Shown: positions 33,703 through 44,393 of the stretch, piece after piece
Layout: every line of letters begins with the position of its first letter
Numbering within the stretch: position 1 is the first letter of the stretch
DNA from: Triatoma infestans
Taxonomy: Eukaryota; Arthropoda; Insecta; Hemiptera; Reduviidae
Assembly (NCBI GenBank): GCA_011037195.1
Contig: JAAEAF010006055.1
Location: 1 to 64,000, forward strand
Direction of reading: 5' to 3'
Length of the DNA stretch: 64,000 nucleotides
Notes under the pieces: generated by a model
What the model was told of the DNA's origin: nothing
Database searches by the model: none
What the model saw: only the letters and a program-made list of their open reading frames with translations
Translations under genes and position numbers: made by a program

Positions 33703-34298
33703 CCATAAGGATGAATGCTGTGAAGCTGTCCATGTCTGGAAGCCTGGCAGACATGTGCCACAAGATGCGCCAACAGCAGGCTCGGGACCAATGAAAGGAA
33801 GTCCACCTGCTCATTTCCAAAAATTCCCATGTGACCTGGCACCCATACTAGAAGCACATCCTTCAGAGAAGAAAGCTCTTCCAGTCTTTTTGAACATTCT
33901 AACACCAACCTGGAAGTGAAGACGCATGAACTCAGCGCCTTCAACGCAGCCTGGCTTTCTGAGCAGATACAAACACCTTTTAAGTTAGTGTTACGTACCC
34001 TCTCATCCAAAACACAACACAGAATAGCATAAACCTCAGTCTGGAAGACCGTGTTCCATTCACCAAGAGATACTGTCAAATGATCTCCGGTCTCAAAATA
34101 GACCGCAACTCCAGACCTACCATCCATTCTGGAACCGTCCGTGTAACACCGGAAGTAATTATCAGGTATCATGCCAGACGGACCCAATCTTGACCAATCT
34201 TCCCTAGAGGGTAACCTGACACTGTAAGAATGCTCGAAAACAAAAGTCTTCAACATTCTATCAGAGGGAAAACCTGTAACAGGAACCTTCAAACGCAT
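33699..34298 (-). pseudogene. LINE RNase H domain, broken at its C-terminal end
   Basis: RNase H motifs appear in order: CYTDGSRMDG (first Asp), QTEVYAI (Glu), CSESQAAL (where the usual motif is SDSQAAL, so the second Asp appears changed to Glu), and WVPGHMGIFGNEQVDFL (His and last Asp). The frame then shifts near 33700. It would remove RNA from the RNA-DNA hybrid in an active element. Confidence 0.85.
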
Positions 34299-34331
34299 CT
34301 CGCGATAAATGGTAGAGTGTCCATCGCTACC

Positions 34332-35010
34332 CTACCTAAAACCTGCCTGTTTAATTCTATAACAGGCTTTCATTGCCATAGTTTTCACCTCTACAAAGAG
34401 CGGTGGAATTCCTAATAAAGTCTCCATTGCAGCTGTAGGCGTGGTCCGCATCGCACCGGTCACCGCCAGACAAGCCAAGCGTTGAATATCCTCAAGCAGC
34501 AGTCTAGCGGATCTTATCTCAATGCGACGCCACCACACCACAGCCGCATACAACAACCTAGGTTTAATAACCATACCATAAATCCAAAACATCATCTTGG
34601 GAGTAATCCCCCAATTTTTACCTACCATTCTTCGACATTGCCAAAAGGAAATAATTGCCTTTTGATGCTGTGCCTTAACATGTTCCGACCAATTTAATTT
34701 ACTGTCAAGAACCGTCCCAAGAAACTTCACCGATTTGCAAATCTGAACAGAAGTTCCTAATAACTTAGAAGGTTTTAATCCTACGATCTTCCTCTTATTA
34801 GTAAATAAAATCACCTGGGTCTTACTGGGAATAATTGAAAGACGCTTATCCTGAGTCCAATCATATACCATGTTGAGGGCACTTTGCATTAAGTCTGAGA
34901 TAGTAGTCAGACATCGCCCCATCAATAAAATAACACCATCATCGGCATATGCCTGTACATAGAATCCCGATGAATTCATCCTGGTTAACAGAAATATGTT
35001 CTTAAATGTG
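34332..35010 (-). pseudogene. LINE reverse transcriptase fragment (YADD to thumb)
   Basis: The catalytic YADD is at 34938-34949 within VQAYADDGVILL. It is followed by KTQVILF, VKFLGTVLDSKLNW and the thumb segment VIKPRLLYAAVVWW, in the order of palm and thumb motifs of non-LTR reverse transcriptases. Everything upstream of the catalytic block is missing. The frame upstream of about 35010 is an A-rich spurious extension. Confidence 0.85.
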
Positions 35011-35060
35011 TTCTTTTTTTTTTTCACTAGTAATTTTTCTATAGCTGACTTTGGAAACAT

Positions 35061-35509
35061 ACAAAAACAATTAACTTGTGAAAAAGTATAGAAATGAATG
35101 TATTATTATTTTGTTTGTTATTTGGACAAGTCAACGTTACCAGCAATCTGACTATAATACATAAATATTCGATAAGGATGAACCTTTCATAACTAGGTAT
35201 AAGATTGTTGACGCACCTTTTTCTACTGTCAGTGAGGGGGTTGACCCACCAGTGGATGTGAAAGGAAAGGTAAAATAAGAATTAGGTTATCGTGTATATA
35301 TATTATGGATTGTCCCATAGAGAGCTAGTAGATTTTTTTCCATGACAATTTCCATTTGACTTTTCTCACTTAACTCTCCACTCATTCATTGGCAGTGGCC
35401 ATTGGTGATAGAAAGAAGTTAGTTTTTTGGCTCTCGCTTTACATCTCACTCTTATATATGATTATAAATACATACAAACCAAGTGGAATATACGATATAA
35501 GAAAAATGT
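35061..35509. other. Gene-free AT-rich stretch
   Basis: No gene or named repeat recognised. Confidence 0.45.
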
Positions 35510-36450
35510 AATTGTCGTTATTCTGGTGTGAAACAGTCACACATCTTTCTCTACCTTCGATTCCCTACAATTGTTATTGACAATTTCATTCAAACTTAAC
35601 AATTTTAATTCTTTTATTTTTACAAGTTTAGTTATTTTTACACTTTTTAGGAAAGCAGGAAATTCCAGTTTCCCAGAAATCCCCAATTTTTCCGAAAAAT
35701 GTTTCAAACAAAAAGTGATATTTAATATATGTGTACTGAAATGTAATTGGTGTATTGTGTTGTAGTGTAGTGGTAGTAGTAGGCTTGTAGCGTGAGCGAT
35801 TTTGTAAAGGGCTTGTATGTAAGTTTGAGAAAGAGAGAGAAGTATTAGAAATAAGCAAGAGATTCACCACTGTTATTAAATAAATATATTATTCTCTAAG
35901 TGAATTCAAATACTTAACAATATCACAACAATATGCTTATTAATATACTGAAACTAGCTATGTTTTAACTTATGACTGGCACTGATGCTAAGATAGCATT
36001 CCTGAAACAAGTGTTCTGATTGAATGTCTAGTTCAGAATGCCTTCTAATTGTTAGTTCAAATCTTTTCAAACAATGCTGATATGTCTGGAGGGAGTATTG
36101 TCTTATCCTAACGTTTCTTGTCCCTTTGTCTCTTCAGTAGCATTGACCTAAATTATAGTACCTGCCTCTTTCCCTTCACTAAAATACACTATTTGAACTT
36201 GCTAAAATTAACAACATTATTTCACTAAACTATTTTCCAAAACTATTATTTTTCCATTTCTTTCTTCCACTACAGTACGTAGTATAAGAAGTTTAAAGAA
36301 ACCTATTGATGTTCTTTCCAAAAAAAAAAGTGAAAAACTGGAAAATAAAAACTATTTACTAAGTTGCATTTCCAGTCTTTTCGATATTTTCCAAATTTGG
36401 AATTATGGCAAACATTATAATTCTCCTAATGTTATCACTTCCTCGATATT
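35510..36450 (+). repeat. ISR1 copy split by an LTR-like element
   Basis: The left end at 35523-35560 (GGTGTGAAACAGTCACAC) and body run to about 35745. ISR1 resumes at about 36280 ('agtataagaagtttaaag', 'gcatttccagtcttttcgat', 'ccaaatttggaatt'). The interval between is unrelated. Confidence 0.7.
35761..36274 (+). mobile_element. LTR-like element inside ISR1
   Basis: It starts TGTAGTG and ends CCACTACA, a short inverted pair, and replaces no ISR1 sequence. It shares long stretches with 61215-62400 ('gcgattttgtaaagggcttgtatg', 'caatatgcttatt', 'actggcactga'). No clear target duplication was found, so the boundary is tentative. It could be a solo LTR. Confidence 0.45.
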
Positions 36451-36579
36451 GACATTATTCAAATTTTTTAATGAATCGGTTGGTAAAATTATTTATGAAT
36501 GGTTAATTAAGAATGAATACAATATACCTTTTTCTAATACGCATTTGGAAATTGCATAATAAATATATATATTATAAAA

Positions 36580-36770
36580 AAAAAAAAAAATCTGGTGTGA
36601 AACACTCACACGACTTTCTCTGACTCTAATTAATACAATTTAATCAAGAAATTTTCTTTAAAATTGCAACATCACAATGTTTAGTCGAGGTGGCCATTAA
36701 ACATGGCGGTGGGGATTTTACTTGTATACCTAGCGGCCGGCCTCATGTGGAACGCCTAATGTCAGAACAA
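36580..36770 (+). repeat. ISR1 left end joined to another dispersed repeat
   Basis: The left end is at 36590-36625 (GGTGTGAAACACTCACACGA, then ACTTTCTCTGACTC). From 36675 to 36765 it shares 'caatgtttagt', 'ggcggtggggatttta', 'ttgtatacct' and 'catgtggaacgcc' with 47018-47105, which also follows an ISR1-like left end. Confidence 0.65.
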
Positions 36771-37318
36771 AACAAAACTTGTGCAAATATAAATTTAAAC
36801 TAATTGACAAACTCCTAATATCTCTCCAAAAAGTAATTTTTTTAAAGTTGTACTTCTGGTTAAATCTGTGAAGTAAAATGTTGTACTATTTACTAAATTT
36901 ATTAGGAAAGTATGTTTTAATAAAAATAATATTGAATTATTTCTTTATTTTTATTATTGAAATAATTTATGACAAGAATAAAGCTATATATTAAAAACAT
37001 CCACAAATGTCTCACAGACCGACATGAAATATTCGCGAATTAGGTACCTTTAAATTTTGTTTGTAATTTGCCTTCATAGCGCATGTCACAATATTCTGGT
37101 CTGTAGAAAGGTTTATGGATAAGTCAAGTGAAAGAAAATCTAAAAATATTCAATGGCGGATTTGACCCTCTTTCCATGCACTTTGTTTTTCCGTCCTAAT
37201 TAAATCGGTTGCAAAAAATTTACTAGTTACATCAATGAACTATGTAAAATCTAGTTTTTTCCTAAAAATAAAAATGATAAGCCTACATCATATGTGTAAA
37301 CAATTTACACAGTAATTA
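36771..37318. other. Gene-free AT-rich stretch
   Basis: No gene recognised. 'ttgtacttctggttaaat' near 36850 is an ISR1-like scrap. The Helitron begins at the right edge. Confidence 0.45.
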
Positions 37319-38275
37319 TCTATATATATAAAAATTCAGCATCCGTATGTTTGTGGCTGCAAAACTCGAAAAGTAGTCGATGGATTGACTTGAAATTTTT
37401 ACACAACGTTGCATTTCTATATAAGAGTGTTTATATATACTTTTTACTCCGAAGTTCCAACGAAACGGGTACTTCTCCGAGCGTTTCGCGAGGTTAGCAG
37501 AAATAGACCGACTCAGAAGCGTTGCGATGGTGGCTCACTCTCTGAACCTCTTTCTCAACTACTTATAAGTACCTCTATTCCGAAGTTCCCACGGAAACGG
37601 GAAATTCCGAGCTAAAATTCGTTCAAACGGCCATATAGCGTTAGCACTTGCTTCTTCAGGTATTGCTGCTACGTTGATGGAAGGATGTAGAACAGGGCAT
37701 TCAGCTCTTAAACAGTCATGACTTAAACATGCACTTCACAGAAAACCCAATATGTAACATTTCTAAAACATCAGAAATGGGAAAGGTTCTTCGGGCGTGA
37801 AAATCATTGTATGGGATGAGTGTAAAATGGCTTATAGACCATACATTGAAAGTTTGTGAAATAATCAGGTTCCATTTGGTGGAGCATTGTTGTTAGTAGC
37901 CGGTGACTTCAGGCAAACGCTTCCAGTTATAGCTCGCTCAACACCAGCTGATGAATTGCATGCCAGCTTGAAATATTCCACTCTTTCGAGCACAGTAAAA
38001 AAAATTCATTTAACAACGAATATGAGAGTTCAACTTCAAAACGATCCAACAGCTGCCATATTTTCAAGACAATTACTCGAACTCGGAAACAGCACTGCTC
38101 CTACAAATCCGAAAACGGGAAAAATCACCTTCCCATCTAATTTCTGGAACATTTACATTCAAAAGAAGAATTAGTAGACAAGGTATTACAAAGCATCGAA
38201 ACAAATTATCAAAATCACGCATGGTTAAGCCTAAAAACAGACTGAGCCACAGCGAAGCGCGGTCGGGTTAGCTAG
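37319..38275 (+). mobile_element. Helitron, internally deleted
   Basis: It begins TCTATATATATAAAAA after an A and ends ...GCGAAGCGCGGTCGGGTTAG-CTAG before a T, as in Helitrons, which insert between A and T without a target duplication. A GC-rich short hairpin-capable segment precedes CTAG. The early 'aaaactcgaaaagtagtcgatgg' region is also typical of insect Helitrons. The interior retains part of the helicase. The replication-initiator (Rep) part is missing. Length is 957 bp against 5 kb or more for autonomous elements. Confidence 0.85.
37640..38174 (+). pseudogene. Helitron helicase (Pif1-like) fragment
   Basis: Remnants in order: GIAATLMEGCRTGHSALK near 37660, IIVWDECKMA (Walker B) near 37805, and GGALLLVAGDFRQTLPVI followed by LTTNMRVQL in the longest open stretch (37887-38174). 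The Walker A motif and the C-terminal helicase motifs are absent. Stops separate the pieces. Confidence 0.85.
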
Positions 38276-38835
38276 TACGTATATATAAATATATATATCT
38301 CGCGGTCTTGGATCGCTGCAATTTCCCGGGTACTTTTTCTTCGAGTGAAGGACGAAAATATGAAGGAAAAAACTAAAAACTAAAAAACTAGTGCCACTTT
38401 TGAAGAGTATGTAAATTGTGGTTCTTTTTATGTAAACACCTACAAAATAGAGCGAAAGAGAATGAGAAGAAACTTAGACAAGGGACGGCAATACATACAC
38501 GATAACACAACATACATCCATACACACACACACACACACACACTCACACACTGGGAGGCAGAAGCTTAGAATAGTAAAGAAAAAGAGTCAAGGAATAGTA
38601 TAATAGTAAATATAGATAGAGAGTAGGTTATCCCTGGCTAGAAAATAGAGTAACAGAGAGACTGAGAGAGTGAAAAAGAGAGGAACTTCCGGTATATTCT
38701 TCTGACTGGTTGGTTCTTCATACATGAAAACTTACCAAATATACTTGAACTACTTCCGTACACTTTTCACTATACGATACCACACTATTCTTCTTGTTGA
38801 TTTCATTTTGTTTGTTTGTTTGTTTGTATGATTCT
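38276..38835. other. Gene-free stretch with a CA microsatellite
   Basis: A (CA)n run lies at 38523-38545. The rest is AT-rich without a recognised gene. Confidence 0.6.
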
Positions 38836-39260
38836 GTTTTGACTTTCTCTTAGTACTGCAGGTACAGTTACTTATTCCAAATTTTAGTTTTTCACCGGAA
38901 ATGTAAATATACGATTCCTACGGCCTGCTGAGCTCGCGAATATGGTTTTATTAGAAATAATCCGTATTTATGGATTTATCTGAGCCTGTGTGTGTACGTA
39001 ATGTAGACAGCCTTAAATCAAAAACGAAAAATTGCAGTAAGTTCGCATGATATTTCTTCTTCTTTTATTTGCACCAGTAAGGAAACTAGTATAAAGGATT
39101 TACTCAAAATCACTTAACCAGAAAATGATAGTTTTTTTTTTCAATTTTTCGCGGTTTTCTTTGAACTTTGTAAATTACTTACAAATTTGTAGGATTTGTA
39201 TATATAAAATTTGTCTGCGAAAATAGATTTTAGAGAGTTTTTTGCAATAATGTATTGGTA
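38836..39260 (-). repeat. ISR1 dispersed repeat, inverted
   Basis: It starts with 'gactttctcttagtactgcagg' (inverted right end) and continues 'tttcaccggaaatgtaaat', 'cctgctgagctcgcgaat' and 'aaaaacgaaaaattgcag'. It decays after about 39150. Confidence 0.65.
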
Positions 39261-39713
39261 AATTTTTTCATCCTGCCAGGAATAGAGTGCGAGAACGGAA
39301 GGAGGGACACGCTGCCACACAAATATTTGCTATAATATTTTTAGGATTTTTTCATATACGATAGTTTCTTAGGATTCTCATAAATTTCGTGGCCTTGGAT
39401 CTTGAGAATATTCTCCGGCTGTTGTGGCTAGGCTCTTCTGAATTTACGTATTTATTTTTTGATATTCAGCAATTTAAACGATTTCCAAATGCTTACGAGT
39501 AAGTATCCATTCATAAAGAATTTTAGCCACCGACCCGGTTAATTTAAAAACTTTCACAATCGGCTGGTAACCAATATAAACACTGCTTCTGAGAGGGGGG
39601 TATGACGTTAGTCTTAACGTTTGATGTGACATTTCTGTATTATTATTATCATCTGGGTCAAAATTTCAAGTAAGTAAGTTGACTTGATTACTAATCTTGA
39701 CATCATATATGCA
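39261..39713. other. Gene-free stretch
   Basis: No gene recognised. Confidence 0.45.
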
Positions 39714-39837
39714 AAGCTGGCGGGGCTTAATTCTACTCCCCATGCATTTGATTGGACCTCTGAAACTTAGTTCTCACAATTTAACAGCCAATCAAACGCA
39801 TAAGAAGAAGAATTAAGCCCTACCCACTCCAGTTTCA
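39714..39837. mobile_element. Small foldback element, about 124 bp
   Basis: The left arm 39714-39755 (AAGCTGGCGGGGCTTAATTC through GATTGG) pairs imperfectly with the right arm 39788-39836 (CCAATC through GAATTAAGCCCTACCCACTC). The loop is about 32 nt. It fits a MITE-like hairpin. Confidence 0.7.
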
Positions 39838-39889
39838 GCCATTTACGTCCAATTTTTGCGATATCTCGACTAAATCATTGGTTTGCATC

Positions 39890-40070
39890 AGGGATATTAT
39901 CCGTCGAAGCAAGCACCAAAACTTTTATTTCCAGTGAAAACTCAATTTCGAAACTCTGGCACGATCACAATACTTCCTCTTACTAGAAGGAATAAAGAAA
40001 GTAAAAATTCAATAAAGTTGTACTTCCGGTAGACGAATTTTGACATTATGAGTTATATATTCTGTTCCCA
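39890..40070 (+). repeat. ISR1 right end followed by a body scrap
   Basis: 'tttccagtgaaaactc' and 'cacgatcacaatacttcc' lead into the terminal hairpin (39970-40003, one arm eroded). 'gtacttccggtagacg' follows immediately, suggesting two ISR1 pieces in tandem. Confidence 0.65.
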
Positions 40071-42070
40071 TCCTCACACTAAAGATTATTCGTATGGTTG
40101 GGTCTGCAGTGTTGGGAAAAATAAGAGATTGTTTCCTAGCTGTTTATCAAAACATTCTGTTGATGTTTGAACGCCCGAAACCGATCGATGACCACAATAA
40201 AAAGGGTTATCATCGACAAGAAAAATCCACAAAAGACTGTTCCTTTTTTCACAAAGGTCTCACAAAAATATGTTTTTCTCATAAAAACTCAAGTTTCAAA
40301 CATTTGCCGCAGAAAAAATAAATTAAAAAAAAAAAGTATATCCATATTTTGCGGCCATTTCTTTTTTTTTTTTATATTTAAAAAAAATAAAGAACAACCA
40401 ATGATGTGGTCCAGATTTCCTGAACACGATCTGTTTGCACGTGAGTGAATGTGTTAACCAAAAATGGAACCAATGATGTTGTGTCTGTTTGTTAAGAAAG
40501 ATGTCTGTATTATTTTTTGGTAGGGAGATGGTGGTAAAGATGGGTGGCCAAAACAGGGCAGACAAAGAGGGAAAGGACATTGGAAGCACTGGCTCCAGGA
40601 AGTCTGGTGTTTGTGCTAGTGGTAGTAGTAGGGATGGTGGTAAAACTGGATGAGAAAGAGCCAGAGAGAGAGAACTGTTACAATCAATGTTCCATGCCCT
40701 TTCTCTGGTGGCGTTGGTGGAGGTGGTTGCAATAGTGGGTGCTGTTCGTCTGCGTACGGCTTATATATATATATATAACATCCTCTCTGGATGATGAAGA
40801 ACTACTCTTTCACCCCTCACCAATATCTCTTTTCTCTTACACACCCCATACATGTACGTATATATAACAAAAGAGAGAAGATCGGTCCAAACTTACTGCC
40901 GGCAATCCTACTACCGATCCAAAAACGACCTTCTTCTTTGTGTTTTTAGTCAAGACAATCTCTTATTCCCATTTTCTGTTTGACTGTCTTTCTCCTTCCC
41001 TCACTCTTTAGCAATCTCCTCGGTCTTCACATACCCCTCCCCGCGCCATGTTTTGGGTTGTTTACCTCTCTTCTTTTAACTTCTTGAACATAGATATTTC
41101 TTATCAAACACACACACACACACACACAGATACTATAAAAAAGAAATTCTAAGAAAAATTTTTATTTTCTCTCCGATTTTCCTTGTTTGGACAAATTTCT
41201 AGATCCTTGGCCCCCCTCCTCATTGTTTTTTCTCTTTTATATTCTCTTCTTGTTTTTTTTCTTAAATGAATTCATTTTCACTAATAGCATTACAGTCCAA
41301 AATCTGATGTTAAATACTTATAACTTAAAATCAGTTTTCTCATAAAACCTTAAATAAACAGATATGATAAATCAATTAATAAATGAGTAGTTAGTATACA
41401 AAGTGAAGTGTAACTGGCAGGTAATATTATGTAGGTAGTGTATCAGTTTTGAAACGTGATTACTGATGAGATTTTTATAATTTGAACTCCCACAAAGTAA
41501 TAAAGAAAAGCCATAGTTTTCCATTCATAAAAAAAAAAAAAAAACTCGATAATAGACACATTTTTCATCGCGAGATTAACTTTTATTTATTTTTAATTTT
41601 CATTAAATTATATTTCCTGTATAAAATTAGTTTTATTTGAAATTATTTAATGAATTAGATTTAAATTAAAAATACTATGCGAAATGTTTGTCCCAAGAGA
41701 GAGAGTGAGAGGGAAGTATGTGTGGTTTGGCAAACAGGAAATGGAAAGGAATTTCTGTAATTATCAACTAGTCCGCCCTATCCACCCAGCAGGATATGTG
41801 CTTCCTCCCAGTTTCTTATCATCACACAGTATAACGTCCGTTACTTGATAAGGAACATTTTGCGGACACAATTAAAAGTTTCTTTTCCTGGATGGAATAA
41901 ATGGAATTAGTGTGTAGAGTATTCAATGAAACAAACAAAAATTGCTGTTTTTTTTCTCACTGTCCTTTTAGTAAATTCTCGAAGTATGAGATCGATTGTT
42001 TTAATTCTAAACAAGCGTTTTGAATTAAAATGTAAAGACAGCATGATCACTTGGGAACATGATCTGAATC
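40071..42070. other. Gene-free 2-kb stretch with microsatellites
   Basis: A scrap of the ACCGGTTTCGG foldback family lies at 40160-40205 ('cgcccgaaaccgatcgatga'). Other contents are (TA)n at 40757-40777, (CA)n at 41108-41128 and an A run at 41528-41544. No gene recognised. Frames at 40094-40735 are low-complexity. Confidence 0.5.
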
Positions 42071-42074
42071 TAAA

Positions 42075-42920
42075 AAAAATCTGGTGATGAAACACTCACA
42101 CAACTTTCTCTTACTCCAGTTCTCAAAATTATAATTGACAAATTTTATAGTTTGTGTACCAAATTTAACGAAATTCGTCGAAAACTGAAAAAACTGTTCA
42201 GTAAAAGCGCACTTCCTGTTTACTAAATTTCTTAAAACTCGGAATTTTGGCCATCTATTTATTTCTAATTAATTTTGTTTGGATGATAGAATTGTATAAT
42301 CAACTAGGATAGCACTTTGAGAAAAACAAACCCACCCTCCCCTAAAAGTGCCCTTAAATAGAATTTTCCCAGAGAAATGTTTTAAAATAAAAGTTGTAGA
42401 TCTTTGCATGTTTAGTTTATATACGAAGTTTCAAAAAAATCGTCGAGCCATTTTTGAGAAAATTGCGAAAAAGTGAATAAATAATTTAGTAAAGTGGTAA
42501 AGTAAACGCACTTCCGGTTATCCGATTTTTTCAAACTCGGAATTTCAACAACATATTTAATTCTAGTTAACATTATTTAGTTAAGTTTGTATGTGTGGTT
42601 GATGTTCAAGTTTAAAGAAAATCGTCGGAGCCATTTTTGAGAAAATCGCAAAAAAGAAAAAAGTCCAACTAGTAAAGTGGTACTTCTGGTTGAGGAATTT
42701 TGACAGATAACGTACTGTCAGATCCATGGTGATACTTACACGGAATATCAAGTTTCAACTTTCTACGGTTTTTCGTTTTTGAGCTATGCTGTTCTCACAG
42801 ACTACACACACACACACACCAAAAGGGAACCTCAAAACGGATATTTCCGGTGAAAACTCGATATCGAAAATTTTGGTCACGATTACAATACTTCCTCTTA
42901 CTAGGAGTAAGAGAAAGTAA
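42075..42920 (+). repeat. ISR1, best full-length copy
   Basis: The left end at 42081-42117 carries the hairpin (one base extra) and ACTTTCTCTTACTCC at 42103-42117. The right end at 42886-42918 is the hairpin ending GGAGTAAGAGAAAGT (42904-42918). The 15-bp blocks are exact reverse complements, 816 bp apart end to end. The interior holds tandem-like repeats of the 'gtttaaagaaaatcgt...cacttccggtt' module (42180, 42420, 42610) and an (AC)n run at 42806-42819. There is no ORF of note. Confidence 0.85.
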
Positions 42921-43429
42921 TAAACCTGGATTATTGTGAATTCTTCGAAACAATTTTTCCTTTTAAATACTAAAAAAATCGCACAGCCCTTAGGGAATAG
43001 AAAATCCTTCTCTACCATAAATGAAAACTTGAAAATATTGCAAATTGTTAATCACCTGTTTAAACAAGTTCCATCGTTAAAATCGCAGAAGATTATATGT
43101 GATTGATAATGCCGTGAATCTTTGATGACTTTGCCTAGGTATTATCTAAAAACCTAGTGACAAAGCGAGAGGATGAAAGAAACAGCAGATTAACAGAGCT
43201 GTCTTCATCCCGTATTTCTATCCTGTTTTTAAAACAGAGCACCAAGTAGATCTCAAGGAATTAAGACGGTGATATTTACTTAAGAGAGCGAGGGAGAGGA
43301 AAAAAAAGAAGGGAAACTTACTAGAATGTACTTAAAGGACTTAACTCAGACATTACTTACTTCTAATCTTCTTAAGATAGCTTGGACAGAGCTAAATGGA
43401 ACAACTGCAAGAAGATGGGAATTTCTGTT
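42921..43429. other. Gene-free stretch
   Basis: No gene or named repeat recognised. Confidence 0.45.
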
Positions 43430-43770
43430 TTATATTTTCTCTTACTGCTAGCAACAGGAACTGTCAAACCAAATGATCTTGTTAGTTTTTTTACGAAAAT
43501 GAATTTTCAGTGGAAATATATGCCCTGAGTTCGAAAAAAAAAATATTTAAAAAAACAAAAATCGCAGGACGTTCAAATTGGAGATTCCGTTTAGGTACAA
43601 CCTCAGCAACTGTCTCAAAAGTTTTGGGAAAAAATTCATCTGCCGGAAATGCGAATTTACGAATGGTTTTTCTCATTTTTATTTCTTGAATTTATTCGAA
43701 AACTTCTTTAATTTCGAAAAATTTTCCGAATAAATTGATTTTTTTTTTTGTGAAGGTATGAGTGGACGTT
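43430..43770 (-). repeat. ISR1 dispersed repeat, inverted right half
   Basis: The inverted right end is at 43433-43460 ('ttttctcttactgctagcaacagg'), followed by 'tttcagtggaaatatatgccctgag', 'aaaaatcgcagga' and 'aaaattcatctgccggaa'. Confidence 0.65.
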
Positions 43771-43941
43771 AATTTTCAAATGTTATTGGTTGTTCAATTG
43801 GCAACGTCTTCTGGAACTGTAGTGCAATCACGAGAAGTACTACCGGCAGTGGTCAATGTACCTGTATTCCCATCACCTCTATTAGCAAACTGAATTTAAA
43901 AAAACTCTGTAACTCGGGGGTCACTGTTACAGTCGGTATTA

Positions 43942-44379
43942 GATTTAGATTGTTGTAGGGGATTATTGCACGGCGTCCTGAAATATCTATTGTGCCCCCG
44001 GAGCCTTCTCCAATGCACAGCCGGACTCCAAGCAGTGTTCTCTAGCTACAGAAACACTGCCTATCACCGGACAGTGAATTGTAGAGGCTCCTAGGAAGAG
44101 AAAATCTAAGGGCAGCACAGCTGGACTCGAATCCGGGACTTCCGCATTGAGTCCAGCGCGCTACCTCTGAGCCAATCCCTTCCTTCTCCCTTGGTTTTAG
44201 CCAATTAACAAAGGACGAAGGCCCTAGTTTGTGTACTGCGTTTGTCCTTGTCTGAAAAGTGTCGAATATATGTAGTTTAAGTGTATTGTGTACGAAGTGC
44301 ATGGAGTACTGAGCTGTGGTAACCTGTGGGGTCGCTACCCCCCCAAGTAACTGCATGCAATAGATACCCCTTGCGGGCA
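43942..44379 (-). mobile_element. Composite tRNA-derived SINE, long form (copy C)
   Basis: A 14-bp target duplication (TACAGTCGGTATTA at 43928-43941 and 44380-44393) brackets 438 bp. On the minus strand an unknown 5' module of about 190 nt (44185-44379) precedes the tRNA-like head. The A-box complement is CCTCTGAGCCA at 44164-44174 and the B-box complement is GGACTCGAATCC at 44123-44134. The SINE body is shared with copies A and B. The tail after GGCTCCGGGGGCACAATAG ends 'caacaatctaaatc'. Copy D has the same architecture. The perfect duplication suggests fairly recent LINE-mediated insertion. Confidence 0.9.
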
Positions 44380-44393
44380 TACAGTCGGTATTA

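Larger units (their letters stand above)
33230..35020 (-). mobile_element. RNase H-bearing non-LTR retrotransposon (I/LOA-like), 5'-truncated
   Basis: The minus strand carries, in order, the end of a reverse transcriptase, an RNase H domain, a CCHC finger and a 3' untranslated tail (33230-33310) containing GGGTAGCTATATGGG. That tail matches SINE copy A. Truncation lies near the YADD motif. RNase H presence suggests I, LOA or a related clade rather than typical R1 or Jockey. The assignment is by motif only. Confidence 0.8.

Noticed and set aside
42886..42918. Bacterial-type terminator hairpins at ISR1 ends
   Set aside because: The hairpins followed by A-rich sequence recur in a eukaryotic dispersed repeat with no associated genes. 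They are element ends.
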